In this document: positions 17,587 through 24,987 of the stretch, in pieces
How the letters are laid out: every line of letters begins with the position of its first letter
How positions within the stretch are numbered: the first letter of the stretch is position 1
Source: an uncultured Lachnospiraceae bacterium
GTDB taxonomy: Bacteria; Bacillota_A; Clostridia; Lachnospirales; Lachnospiraceae
Direction: 5' to 3'
Length of the DNA stretch: 27,620 bases
Assembly (NCBI GenBank): GCA_951801245.1
Contig: CATOMC010000020.1
Span: forward strand, 1-27,620
Notes under the pieces: model-generated
What the model was told of the DNA's origin: nothing
Database searches by the model: none
Seen by the model: the letters and a program-made list of their open reading frames with translations, nothing else
Translations under genes and position numbers: made by a program

Positions 17587-17650
17587 ATACCTGAATCCGT
17601 AATAATTTAAAGATCAGGTATACTAACAGGGGCGGCTTTTGACCGCCCTG
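17587..17650. repeat. Two inverted repeats between chemoreceptor and OmpR-type regulator
   Basis: ATACCTGA (17587-17594) and TCAGGTAT (17614-17621) are perfect inverted copies 19 bases apart. Directly after, CAGGGGCGG (17627-17635) pairs with CCGCCCTG (17643-17650) with one bulged G and a 7-base loop. No T tract follows the second hairpin, so termination would be weak. The first could be an operator or a stem. A TATACT (17619-17624) lies in the first repeat, but I found no good -35 for it. Confidence 0.4.
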
Positions 17651-17677
17651 ATTGCATTCAAAAAGGAGTAAGAGACA

Positions 17678-18367
17678 GTGGCGCATAAAATACTTTTACT
17701 GGAAGATGATGTCAGTCTGCTTGACGGGCTTACCTACTCTCTGAACAAAGACGGTTACATCATAGATGTGGCGCAGACCATCAAAAAGGCATATGAATAT
17801 TTGAGCAAAGAAACTTACAGCCTGCTTTTGCTGGACGTTACCCTGCCGGACGGAAGCGGAATGGACGTGTGCAGTTATGTGAGGGCACAGGGCAACCAGA
17901 TGCCGATTATCTTCTTAACAGCCTTGGATGAAGAGGTGAATGTGATCCGCGGACTGGATAGCGGCGCGGATGACTATGTTACGAAACCTTTTAAGCTGGG
18001 AGAACTGTGCTCCAGAATGAGGGCACTGTTACGAAGAAGCGGGGGCAGTGAGAGTAACGGGTCAAAGATGCTGTCATCGGGACCGTTAACGATAGATCTG
18101 CTTGGCGGCAAAGTATCGTTCAAGGAGCAGCCCCTGGGATTAACCGCTGCGGAATACAGATTGCTGTGCCTGCTTGTCAGAAACGCGGGGCAGACAGTGT
18201 TGCGCAGTACCATTTTGGATACTCTATGGGATAGCGGCGGTAATTTTGTGGATGACAATACCTTGTCCGTTTATATCCGCAGACTGCGTGAGAAAATAGA
18301 AGACGATCCATCAAATCCAGGGCATCTTCTGACCGTGCGGGGATTTGGATATACGTGGCGGGCGTAA
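17678..18367 (+). CDS. OmpR/PhoB-family response regulator
   Basis: 229 aa. Receiver domain about 1-118: E9-D10-D11, phosphoacceptor D53 in LLLLDVTLPDGSG, T81 in IIFLTALDEE, K103 in DDYVTKPFKLGEL. A winged-helix output domain follows (about 133-229), with LTAAEYRLLCLLVRNAGQ, the recognition helix region DDNTLSVYIRRLREKI, and the wing TVRGFGYTWRA. The start is GTG with AAGGAG upstream. It is followed 46 bp later by its kinase and then by an ABC transporter, the typical order of a signal-controlled export or resistance locus. A likely target is the direct repeat at 19654-19683. Confidence 0.93.
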   Translation: MAHKILLLEDDVSLLDGLTYSLNKDGYIIDVAQTIKKAYEYLSKETYSLLLLDVTLPDGSGMDVCSYVRAQGNQMPIIFLTALDEEVNVIRGLDSGADDYVTKPFKLGELCSRMRALLRRSGGSESNGSKMLSSGPLTIDLLGGKVSFKEQPLGLTAAEYRLLCLLVRNAGQTVLRSTILDTLWDSGGNFVDDNTLSVYIRRLREKIEDDPSNPGHLLTVRGFGYTWRA

Positions 18368-18413
18368 GGACGCGTTGATTGGTGGTTGGCTTATTAGGTG
18401 ATGGAGGATTTGT

Positions 18414-19637
18414 ATGAGCATTTTGCAGGAAAAATATACGCGGTACTATGTTACATTTCTGTTTTGGCTGATGTCTTCTATGGTCTTATGTATAGGCTGC
18501 CTTTCCTGGTTTCATGGAAAAGAGGCGCAGCATATTCTCTTTGAAAGAGAACAGGCTATGGTCTCATCTTTGATGGAACAGGGAGTCGCCCGGACTTCCA
18601 TTGCAAGGGCGCTTAAGGCATCCGTGCCTACCCGGGAAGGCGTGGAACTGATGCGGCTGCTTGGACGTACCGGCTCTGCCTCGGTCAGTCTTTTCCCGTC
18701 TATACAGGAATCCGTGTATCTGTTTGCAGGAACGTCAATTGCCGTGGCGGTCATGCTGGCGGTCGTGCTGTTTGGCATGACAGTCCGCTATCTGACAACA
18801 CAGGAAAAGGTATATCGAAAGGCAGAAGGTATCATTACCCAATTTGCAAAAGGGGATTATAGCAGCCATCTGCCGCAGAATGAGAGCGGGAGCCTTTACC
18901 AGTTGTTTGCGGCGGTGGAGGAACTGGCTGTGGCCCTGCAGGCGCAAAATGAGAAGGAACAGCATATGAGAGCTTTCCTGAAAGATACGATTTCGGATAT
19001 TTCCCATCAGCTAAAAACGCCGTTGGCTGCACTGCATATGTATACGGAGATTATGTCTGAGGAACCGGATCATGTGGAGACAGTAGAGCGGTTTCTGCCC
19101 AAGACCATGCAGTCTCTGGAGCGTATCGAACAGTTGGTGCAGGCACTGCTTAAGGTAAGCCGTATCGATGCTGGAAGCATTGCCTTTCGAAAAGAGAAGG
19201 TGTCCGTCTCTTCACTGGCGGCCGATGCCGTGGAAGATTTATCCGTTAGAGCGATGACAGAGGGCAAACAGTTGATCGTGGAGGGGGATTGTGGGGCAGA
19301 ACTTTTGTGTGACCGGGAATGGACCAGAGAAGCGGTCGCCAACCTGGTCAAAAACGCACTGGACCACACCGAGGCAGGCGGCAGCGTTAAAGTCTTCTGG
19401 GAACAGTCTGCGGCTATGTTTCGCCTGTCGGTGGCGGATGATGGCTACGGCATTGCAGAAGAAGACATTCATCATATATTCAAACGGTTTTACCGAAGCA
19501 AGGGGGATGTTAGCAGGCCGGGGATCGGGCTGGGGCTTTCCCTTGTCAAATCTATCGTGGAAGGACAGGGCGGCATCCTCATGGTGACAAGCACGCCAGG
19601 AGAAGGTGCGGTCTTTACCATTTCTTTTCTTACCTGA
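18414..19637 (+). CDS. Membrane sensor histidine kinase (HisKA type)
   Basis: 407 aa. Membrane helices about 11-31 and 102-122 flank a small extracellular domain of about 70 residues. A HAMP-like linker follows (about 125-175), then HisKA with the phosphoacceptor H198 in SDISHQLKTPLAAL. The ATPase domain has the N box NLVKNALDH, the G1 box VADDGYGIAEED, the F box FKRFYRS and the G2 box GIGLGLSLV. All catalytic boxes are present. Ribosome site GGAGG precedes ATG 18414. It is the partner of the regulator just upstream. The modest extracellular loop leaves the signal unclear; the neighbouring ABC transporter may take part in sensing, as in several Firmicute resistance loci. Confidence 0.93.
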   Translation: MSILQEKYTRYYVTFLFWLMSSMVLCIGCLSWFHGKEAQHILFEREQAMVSSLMEQGVARTSIARALKASVPTREGVELMRLLGRTGSASVSLFPSIQESVYLFAGTSIAVAVMLAVVLFGMTVRYLTTQEKVYRKAEGIITQFAKGDYSSHLPQNESGSLYQLFAAVEELAVALQAQNEKEQHMRAFLKDTISDISHQLKTPLAALHMYTEIMSEEPDHVETVERFLPKTMQSLERIEQLVQALLKVSRIDAGSIAFRKEKVSVSSLAADAVEDLSVRAMTEGKQLIVEGDCGAELLCDREWTREAVANLVKNALDHTEAGGSVKVFWEQSAAMFRLSVADDGYGIAEEDIHHIFKRFYRSKGDVSRPGIGLGLSLVKSIVEGQGGILMVTSTPGEGAVFTISFLT

Positions 19638-19653
19638 ATCGTCGCCTTTCAAA

Positions 19654-19705
19654 ATTGTAAGCTTAGATTCACTGGATTGTAAGATGTTCTGGTTATCCTT
19701 ATGAT
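19654..19705 (+). promoter_or_regulatory. ABC-operon promoter with 22-bp-spaced direct repeat
   Basis: ATTGTAAG occurs at 19654-19661 and again at 19676-19683, 22 bp apart, which is two helical turns. The second copy supplies the -35 TTGTAA (19677-19682); after 17 bases comes TATGAT (19700-19705). Same-face direct repeats at or beside the -35 are how OmpR-type regulators commonly bind. The regulator gene at 17678 is the obvious candidate. The 5' leader to 19781 shows no clear terminator. Confidence 0.5.
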
Positions 19706-19781
19706 AAAGGTCAGGTTAGGGATCCGTTTTACAGAGGATTCTGACAACCGGCGATTTTTATGAAGGAGGAATAGCAGCACA

Positions 19782-20477
19782 ATGGATATCATGAAAGTAG
19801 AAGATCTATGTAAGACCTATGGCATGGGCGAAGGGAAGGTGGAAGCCCTGCGGCATGTATCTTTTACCTTGCAAAAGGGTGAGTTTGCAGCGGTAGTCGG
19901 GGAATCCGGTTCCGGCAAAAGCACCCTTTTAAACTGTATTGGCGCGTTGGATGAGCCGACCAGCGGAAAGATTCTGTTAGATGGACAGGATTTGTTCGCC
20001 ATGGGAGAAGCTAAACGGACGATTTTCAGGCGGCGCAATATCGGTTTTATCTTTCAGGCGTTTCATCTGATACCGGAACTGAATGTAGAGCAGAATATTA
20101 TTTTCCCGTTATTACTGGATTATAAGAAACCGGATTCCGGGCAGGTAGATGAGATTCTGGAAGTGTTGGGACTGCAGGAGAGGAGAAAGCATCTGCCGGG
20201 ACAGCTTTCCGGCGGTCAGAAACAGCGCGTAGCAATCGGCAGGGCGTTGATCACAAAGCCGAAACTGATCCTGGCAGATGAACCCACCGGCAATCTGGAC
20301 AGAAAGAACAGTCAGGATGTGATGGAACTGCTGACGAAGGCATCCAGACAGTTTCAACAGACCATTTTGATGATCACACATAATCCGAATCTGATCACTT
20401 CTGTGGACCGGGTTATGCGGGTGACTGATGGAATGCTGACGGATTTGGGAGGGAATGTCAATGAAAAATTATCTTGA
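19782..20477 (+). CDS. ABC transporter ATP-binding protein (MacB/LolD-like)
   Basis: 231 aa, complete. Walker A GESGSGKST (40-48), Q-loop FQAFHLIPEL (91-100), signature LSGGQKQR (142-149), Walker B LILADEPT (162-169), D-loop NLDRKN, switch His in MITHN (about 200). Length and motif details fit the MacB/LolD/FtsE group that drives FtsX-type permeases. AAGGAGG lies upstream, with slightly long spacing to ATG 19782; the in-frame ATG 19791 is a less likely alternative. Its 3' end overlaps the permease gene by 23 bp, so the two form one transporter. Confidence 0.95.
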   Translation: MDIMKVEDLCKTYGMGEGKVEALRHVSFTLQKGEFAAVVGESGSGKSTLLNCIGALDEPTSGKILLDGQDLFAMGEAKRTIFRRRNIGFIFQAFHLIPELNVEQNIIFPLLLDYKKPDSGQVDEILEVLGLQERRKHLPGQLSGGQKQRVAIGRALITKPKLILADEPTGNLDRKNSQDVMELLTKASRQFQQTILMITHNPNLITSVDRVMRVTDGMLTDLGGNVNEKLS

Positions 20478-22797
20478 ACTGATTCCGGTATCGGCCAAAG
20501 TGCATCGCAGACAGACCCGCATGACCAGATGGTGCATTGTGATTTCTGTCTTTTTGATCTCTGCGATATTCGGGATGGCAGATATGTTCTTACAGAGCCA
20601 GAAAAACCTGGCGCTTATGACAGACGGTGCATGGCATGTGATGTTCCGGGGACTGGACGAGGAACAGACGACATTGCTTGCGGCAAGACCGGAGGTGAAG
20701 GCGTCCACTCGTTATGCGGCCACGAATTACAGACTTGATATGGGGTATGAGATAAATGGTGTGCAGACAGTTCTGTGCGGCTTTGATGAATCGTTTTTTG
20801 AAATATGGCCGGGTGTTCATTTATCGGAGGGCACTTTTCCGAAAGAAATGAATGAGGCGCTTGTTTCAACAAGCGTGCGCGACAGAATGGGCTTTCGCTT
20901 GGGAGACCAGGTGGAGATCACAACGCCCGATGGTGCTTTGACCTTTCAGATCAGTGGTTTTGTGGAAGACACTGCCATGATGCTTCAGGCGGACGCGTTT
21001 GGTACTTTCATGAATACGGATACTTATATGGCATGCTTTCAGGATGTGACACTGCAGGAGGATTTTACTTATTATGTGGAGTTCGTACCGCACTGCAGGA
21101 TTCAGAATGCGGTCAGGGATATCTGTGATCAGTTTAAGATTCCGAAGGAGAGCGTCAGTGAAAATGCCAAACTGATGGGAACCCTTATGCAAAGCAGTGA
21201 CAGCTATATCATGATGCTTTATCTGACAGCTTTGGTTCTGGCAGTGCTGGTGGCAGTCTCCGGTATGATGATGATCTTGAGCAGCATGAACAGCAGTGTG
21301 GCACAGAGGACGGAGTTTTTTGGTATGATGCGGTGCCTGGGCGCGACTCCCGGACAGGTTCGGCGTTACGTGCGGACGGAAGCCTTTTTCTGGTGCATTA
21401 GGGCAATTCCCATGGGGATTTTGATCAGCACGATGGTAGTGTGGGGGCTGTGCAGGATGTTGAAGGCAGTCACGCCTACCTGGTTTGCAGGAATGCCGGA
21501 CTTGGGAATCAGTTGGACAGGGATAGCAGCCGGTGTGGTTATCGGCCTTCTGACAGTGTTTATGGCAAGCAGGACACCGGCCCGCAAAGCGTCTGAGGTA
21601 TCTCCCCTGACGGCAGTCTCGGGTAATGCGGATACGGTATTCGCGGCGAAATGGGCTGCCGATACCAGATGGATGCATGTGGAGACCGCACTGGGACTGC
21701 ACCATGCGGCGGGCAGCAGGAAGAACCTGATATTACTTACGTTTTCCTTTGCCTTTAGCATTATCCTGTTTCTGGGATTCAGCATAGGGATTGATTTCAT
21801 GAAACATGCGATCGTGACATTGCGGCCTTATACACCGGACGTGTCCATTGTGAGTCCCGATAACACCTGCAGTATACCGGATTCTGTGTATATGCAGTTG
21901 AGGGACAATCAACATATCAAGCGGATTTTCGGAAGAAGTTTTGCCTATGATCTGACGGCCTATATGGAGGGAGAGCGCAAAACGGTCATGCTGGTTTCCT
22001 ATGAGGCCCATCAGTTTGACTGGGCCAGGAGTCATCTGCAGGCAGGAGATATGGAAAGTGCCAGGAACGGAGAAGGAGTCCTGCTGGTGGCAGAGCCGGG
22101 ATTTGCGGCCGATCCGGACAGTACAATAGAATTGGAAACAAGTATGGGAATACAGAAAGTGAAAGTGTCCGGAGCGCTTAACTACGCCCCTTTTGAGGGC
22201 GGTGAAAATGTGGGCACGATCATCTGCTCCGAGGGACTGTTTCGGGAACTGACCGGTGAGAGGGGCTATACGGTGCTGGATATACAGATGAAGGATCAGG
22301 CAGACGAAGCGGTGGAGGAGATTCGGAGCATGGCGGGTGAGGGATACAAATTCTCTGACAGAAGAGCCAATAACAGGGAAACGAGAGCGGTCTATTTTTC
22401 CTTTGCCTTGTTTGTCTATGGATTTCTTTCGGTGGTTGCGCTGATTGCCTGTTTTAATATCATCAACAGTATCGGCATGAGTGTATCGGCGCGGATGCAG
22501 CAGTACGGGGCTATGAGGGCGATCGGTACCAGTATAGAACAATTGCGGTCTATGATCGCGGCACAGACCCTCACGTATCTTGCGGGCGGGCTGATAACGG
22601 GTCTTTCGTCGGGGCTGTTACTCCATTATTATCTATTCGGGAAAGTTATTACGGAAAGATGGAAAGATGCATGGAGTATGCCTGTTTTGGAATGTTTTGT
22701 GATCGGGATGGTGATGATTGTTTCGGCGATAGCGGCCGTGAGCGGGCCGGTGCGCAGAATCCGGGATATGTCAGTGGTGGAGACGATTGGGATGTAG
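20455..22797 (+). CDS. FtsX-type ABC transporter permease, duplicated architecture
   Basis: 780 aa. One N-terminal helix (about 25-45) is followed by a roughly 200-residue extracellular domain. Three helices then form a first FtsX unit, with the typical motif RTEFFGMMRCLGATPGQVRR after the first of these. A further helix at about 425-445 starts a second unit with another extracellular region of about 200 residues. The last three helices carry the matching motif QQYGAMRAIGTSIEQLRSMI. This eight-helix, two-unit plan is typical of transporters that act on lipids, peptides or antimicrobials at the membrane rather than importing solutes. ATG 20455 follows GGGAGGG and lies within the ATPase gene. 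Cargo unknown; the linked two-component system suggests export or stress response. Confidence 0.9.
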   Translation: MSMKNYLELIPVSAKVHRRQTRMTRWCIVISVFLISAIFGMADMFLQSQKNLALMTDGAWHVMFRGLDEEQTTLLAARPEVKASTRYAATNYRLDMGYEINGVQTVLCGFDESFFEIWPGVHLSEGTFPKEMNEALVSTSVRDRMGFRLGDQVEITTPDGALTFQISGFVEDTAMMLQADAFGTFMNTDTYMACFQDVTLQEDFTYYVEFVPHCRIQNAVRDICDQFKIPKESVSENAKLMGTLMQSSDSYIMMLYLTALVLAVLVAVSGMMMILSSMNSSVAQRTEFFGMMRCLGATPGQVRRYVRTEAFFWCIRAIPMGILISTMVVWGLCRMLKAVTPTWFAGMPDLGISWTGIAAGVVIGLLTVFMASRTPARKASEVSPLTAVSGNADTVFAAKWAADTRWMHVETALGLHHAAGSRKNLILLTFSFAFSIILFLGFSIGIDFMKHAIVTLRPYTPDVSIVSPDNTCSIPDSVYMQLRDNQHIKRIFGRSFAYDLTAYMEGERKTVMLVSYEAHQFDWARSHLQAGDMESARNGEGVLLVAEPGFAADPDSTIELETSMGIQKVKVSGALNYAPFEGGENVGTIICSEGLFRELTGERGYTVLDIQMKDQADEAVEEIRSMAGEGYKFSDRRANNRETRAVYFSFALFVYGFLSVVALIACFNIINSIGMSVSARMQQYGAMRAIGTSIEQLRSMIAAQTLTYLAGGLITGLSSGLLLHYYLFGKVITERWKDAWSMPVLECFVIGMVMIVSAIAAVSGPVRRIRDMSVVETIGM

Positions 22798-22817
22798 GGG
22801 GAATGGCTTTATTAAAC

Positions 22818-23459
22818 GATGGATATATCTCAGTTTTATGAAATATATGGATTATATTTTGCATAGAATAAACCAGAATATTATTAGAAGCTGAACGCCT
22901 CTTAATTAGTGGCCGGACAAATTAAAAGGTTTTGTATTAAATCCTTTAGCAGATATAATAGATCCTGGTCAATATTCTTTGTCGACATTTGAGAAACCTA
23001 CAGATGTGAAAAGATTTGCGGGTGCTATGTCGGATATGAAATTGCCTTATCAAATTGCAGTGGGGGAAACCAATCCGAGACATGGTGTGGTACAAAGAAT
23101 GAGAGAACGTAGAAAAGAACTTCTCACGTTGACGGGTGGTTATACAAAAAGCATCACCATATGAAGAGTTTGAAATGATAGCTGATTTTGGAGAGCTTTT
23201 TATTTATATGCGTATGCTGCCAGAATGATGAAAAGGGATGTAAGTGGCTGATTGGAAAAACTAATGGCATAAACATAGTAAGAATGCTTCGGGATGAGAT
23301 TACAATGCGGCACAATCAGTAAAGGAATTGAACCAATTACAGATGTGTCTGTAGTTGATGCCTTATCTTAGAAGTGAACTCACGTTGTTGATAGCGCAAC
23401 CAGATACGGACAGTGTAATACTTTCACCATTTAATATTAATAAGATGCTTGAAAAATAG
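22818..23459 (+). pseudogene. Decayed coding sequence of unknown family
   Basis: No intact gene lies between 22798 and 23565. The best piece is an open frame from about 22910 to 23163 without a start near its beginning, including LNPLADIIDPGQYSLSTFEK and RHGVVQRMRERRKELL. It breaks near 23150, and the +1 frame continues with SPYEEFEMIADFGELFIYM. Further pieces with coding character follow, such as RMLRDEITMRHNQ and, after frame changes and in-frame stops, the likely C-terminus DTDSVILSPFNINKMLEK ending at 23459. A possible original start is ATG 22818 (MDISQFYEIYGLYFA then stop). I do not recognise the family. Multiple lesions mean it is dead. Its AT-rich composition differs from the genes on both sides, suggesting acquired DNA. 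Confidence 0.6.
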
Positions 23460-23485
23460 AAGAATTATTTGGCAGGATTCTATGG

Positions 23486-23515
23486 AGTCACTTGTTTCTT
23501 GACAAGTGACTTTTT
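23486..23515 (+). terminator. Intrinsic terminator after the decayed gene
   Basis: AGTCACTTGT (23486-23495) pairs perfectly with ACAAGTGACT (23502-23511) over TTCTTG, followed by a TTTTT run. It insulates the MarR operon from upstream transcription. Confidence 0.88.
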
Positions 23516-23527
23516 CTGATGTAAAAT
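23499..23527 (+). promoter_or_regulatory. Consensus promoter of the MarR-TSUP operon
   Basis: TTGACA (23499-23504), 17 bases, TAAAAT (23522-23527). The -35 lies inside the loop and 3' arm of the terminator hairpin, and the -10 runs into the operator repeat that starts at 23523. Very compact arrangement. Confidence 0.75.
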
Positions 23528-23565
23528 TACTTCAAAAGTGAAATATTCGTTTTTGAAGTAATTTT
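23523..23565. promoter_or_regulatory. 15-bp inverted-repeat operator for the MarR regulator
   Basis: AAAATTACTTCAAAA (23523-23537) and TTTTGAAGTAATTTT (23551-23565) are perfect inverted copies with 13 bases between. The repeat begins within the -10 element and covers the transcription start and early leader. This is where an autoregulating MarR repressor would block RNA polymerase. The spacing (28 bp centre to centre) is longer than a single MarR dimer site, so two dimers or a larger footprint is possible. Confidence 0.7.
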
Positions 23566-23583
23566 ATGCAGGGAGGAGGACAT

Positions 23584-24018
23584 ATGAGGAAGAGCATGAA
23601 GATAGCCCGCAATCTTTTGCAGGTATACAGTGCAAAGTGTAAACCCTTGTGTCAGGAAATGGGGATACCGCAGACCGCTTTTGACATTCTGATGTTTCTG
23701 GCGAATAATCCCGAGTGCAATACTGCCAGAGATATTGTAGAGATCAGGAATATTAAGGCAAATCTGGTTTCCGTTAATGTGGAAAAACTCGTAAAGGAAG
23801 GCTATTTGACAAGAACAATAAGCCCCGGGGATCGGAGAAAGACATTGTTATCTTGCACGGATAAGGCGCAGCCCATTGTGAACAGGGGACGGCAGCTGCA
23901 GGCGGAGTTTGAGGAAGAACTTTTTGAGAATGTGGATGAACAGTTGAGGGCCGGTTTTTTTCAGGTCATGAGGATATTGGAAGCGAATCTGAAAGATATG
24001 CAGGAAGGATGGGATTGA
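23584..24018 (+). CDS. MarR-family transcriptional regulator
   Basis: 144 aa from ATG 23584, preceded by GGGAGGAGGA; an ATG at 23566 is in frame but abuts the operator. Winged helix-turn-helix about 35-105: PQTAFDILMFLANNPE, TARDIVEIRNIKANLVSVNVEKLVKEGYLTR as the helix-turn-helix, and the wing ISPGDRRKTLLSCTDKA with the D-R-R motif typical of MarR. Flanking helices form the dimer interface. No clustered redox cysteines were seen, although C-x-P-x-C occurs near residue 19-23. It is probably an autorepressor that also controls the transporter gene starting 1 bp after its stop. Confidence 0.92.
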   Translation: MRKSMKIARNLLQVYSAKCKPLCQEMGIPQTAFDILMFLANNPECNTARDIVEIRNIKANLVSVNVEKLVKEGYLTRTISPGDRRKTLLSCTDKAQPIVNRGRQLQAEFEEELFENVDEQLRAGFFQVMRILEANLKDMQEGWD

Positions 24019-24019
24019 T

Positions 24020-24811
24020 ATGGAATGGTTATGGATGGTTTTCGTTACATTTTTTGCAGGAATGGGTGCCGGTCTGGGAACGGGGTTTGCCGGTATGAGT
24101 GCGGCGGCGGTGATCAGTCCGATGTTGATCACATTCCTGGACATGGATGCCTACATGGCGGTAGGAATTGCCTTATCATCTGATGTACTGGCCAGTGCCG
24201 TGTCAGCGTACACCTATGGCAAAAATAAGAACCTTGATATCAGAAATGGTCTGATCATGATGGGAAGCGTGCTTGCTTTTACAGTGGTGGGCAGTTATGT
24301 GGCAAGTCTGATTCCGCCGACGACCATGGGAGGGTTTTCTGTGTTCATGACGTTTTTGCTGGGGATTAAGTTTATCGTCAAACCGGTGATGACAACCAAA
24401 GAGGCGATGGGAGTTGTGTCAGCAAAGAAACGGGCCATGCAGTCTCTCATCGCAGGGGTGATGATCGGGTTCATCTGCGGTTTTATCGGTGCGGGCGGCG
24501 GCATGATGATGCTTTTGATTCTAACGTCCATTCTACATTATGAATTAAAGACCGCTGTGGGTACCAGTGTGTTTATCATGGCATTTACCGCGTTAACGGG
24601 AGCGGTGTCCCATTTTGCCATCGGGGGGATGCCGGACTGGTCGGTGTGGGTATTGTGTGTGGTGTTCACCTTTATCTGGGCGCGGATCGCGGCAGTCTTT
24701 GCTAATAAGGCAGAGCCTAAGACTTTGAATAGGGCTACGGGCGTTGTACTGGTGGTGCTTGGGGTTGTGGTGATGGGATTTTCGCTGCTGACTCGCTCAG
24801 TGCAGCTATAA
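24020..24811 (+). CDS. TSUP-family (TauE/SafE) membrane transporter
   Basis: 263 aa, about eight membrane helices in two similar halves. The two Gly-rich family motifs are present: GMGAGLGTGFAGMSAAAVISPML near the N-terminus and GFICGFIGAGGGMMMLLIL at about residue 150-170. TSUP proteins move small sulfur-containing or organic anions such as sulfite, sulfoacetate or taurine-related compounds; the substrate here is unknown. ATG 24020 follows the MarR stop by 1 bp, so translation is coupled and the transporter is presumably induced when the MarR ligand, possibly also the cargo, is present. Confidence 0.88.
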   Translation: MEWLWMVFVTFFAGMGAGLGTGFAGMSAAAVISPMLITFLDMDAYMAVGIALSSDVLASAVSAYTYGKNKNLDIRNGLIMMGSVLAFTVVGSYVASLIPPTTMGGFSVFMTFLLGIKFIVKPVMTTKEAMGVVSAKKRAMQSLIAGVMIGFICGFIGAGGGMMMLLILTSILHYELKTAVGTSVFIMAFTALTGAVSHFAIGGMPDWSVWVLCVVFTFIWARIAAVFANKAEPKTLNRATGVVLVVLGVVVMGFSLLTRSVQL

Positions 24812-24838
24812 AGCCGGCATTTGATATGACATTTGTTC

Positions 24839-24867
24839 TTTACTTTCCTGTTGATTTTCAATACAAT
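24839..24867 (+). promoter_or_regulatory. Promoter of the alpha-galactosidase gene
   Basis: TTTACT (24839-24844), 17 bases, TACAAT (24862-24867). A large inverted repeat begins 2 bp after the -10. No clear terminator was seen between the transporter stop (24811) and this promoter. Confidence 0.45.
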
Positions 24868-24868
24868 A

Positions 24869-24930
24869 GTGTGAGAAGTACTTCTAAAACCCAGCAGCAG
24901 AGGCTGTTTTGCGAAGGAGTATTCTCACAC
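24869..24930. promoter_or_regulatory. Wide inverted repeat in the alpha-galactosidase leader
   Basis: GTGTGAGAA (24869-24877) and TTCTCACAC (24922-24930) are perfect inverted copies 44 bases apart; the pairing extends as TAC/GTA with a bulge. Inside, AAAAC...AGC (24886-24896) can pair with GCTGTTTT (24903-24910). It may be a two-site operator that loops DNA over the transcription start or a long leader hairpin. The core TGTGAGAA/TTCTCACA is shared with the repeat at 15626-15648. Confidence 0.5.
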
Positions 24931-24987
24931 ATGATACGTGATAGGTCTCAATGTTTCCTTATGTGAAGGAAGATATAGAGGCCGGAA

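Noticed and set aside
20866..22542. Two long minus-strand open frames opposite the ABC permease
   Set aside because: Antisense shadows of a clear FtsX-type permease; residues are dominated by H, R, C and P, and no domain is recognisable.
22979..23164. A 61-codon open frame as a stand-alone small gene
   Set aside because: The same frame continues upstream of its start to 22910 and its similarity carries on in another frame after its stop. It is better explained as a piece of a decayed larger gene.
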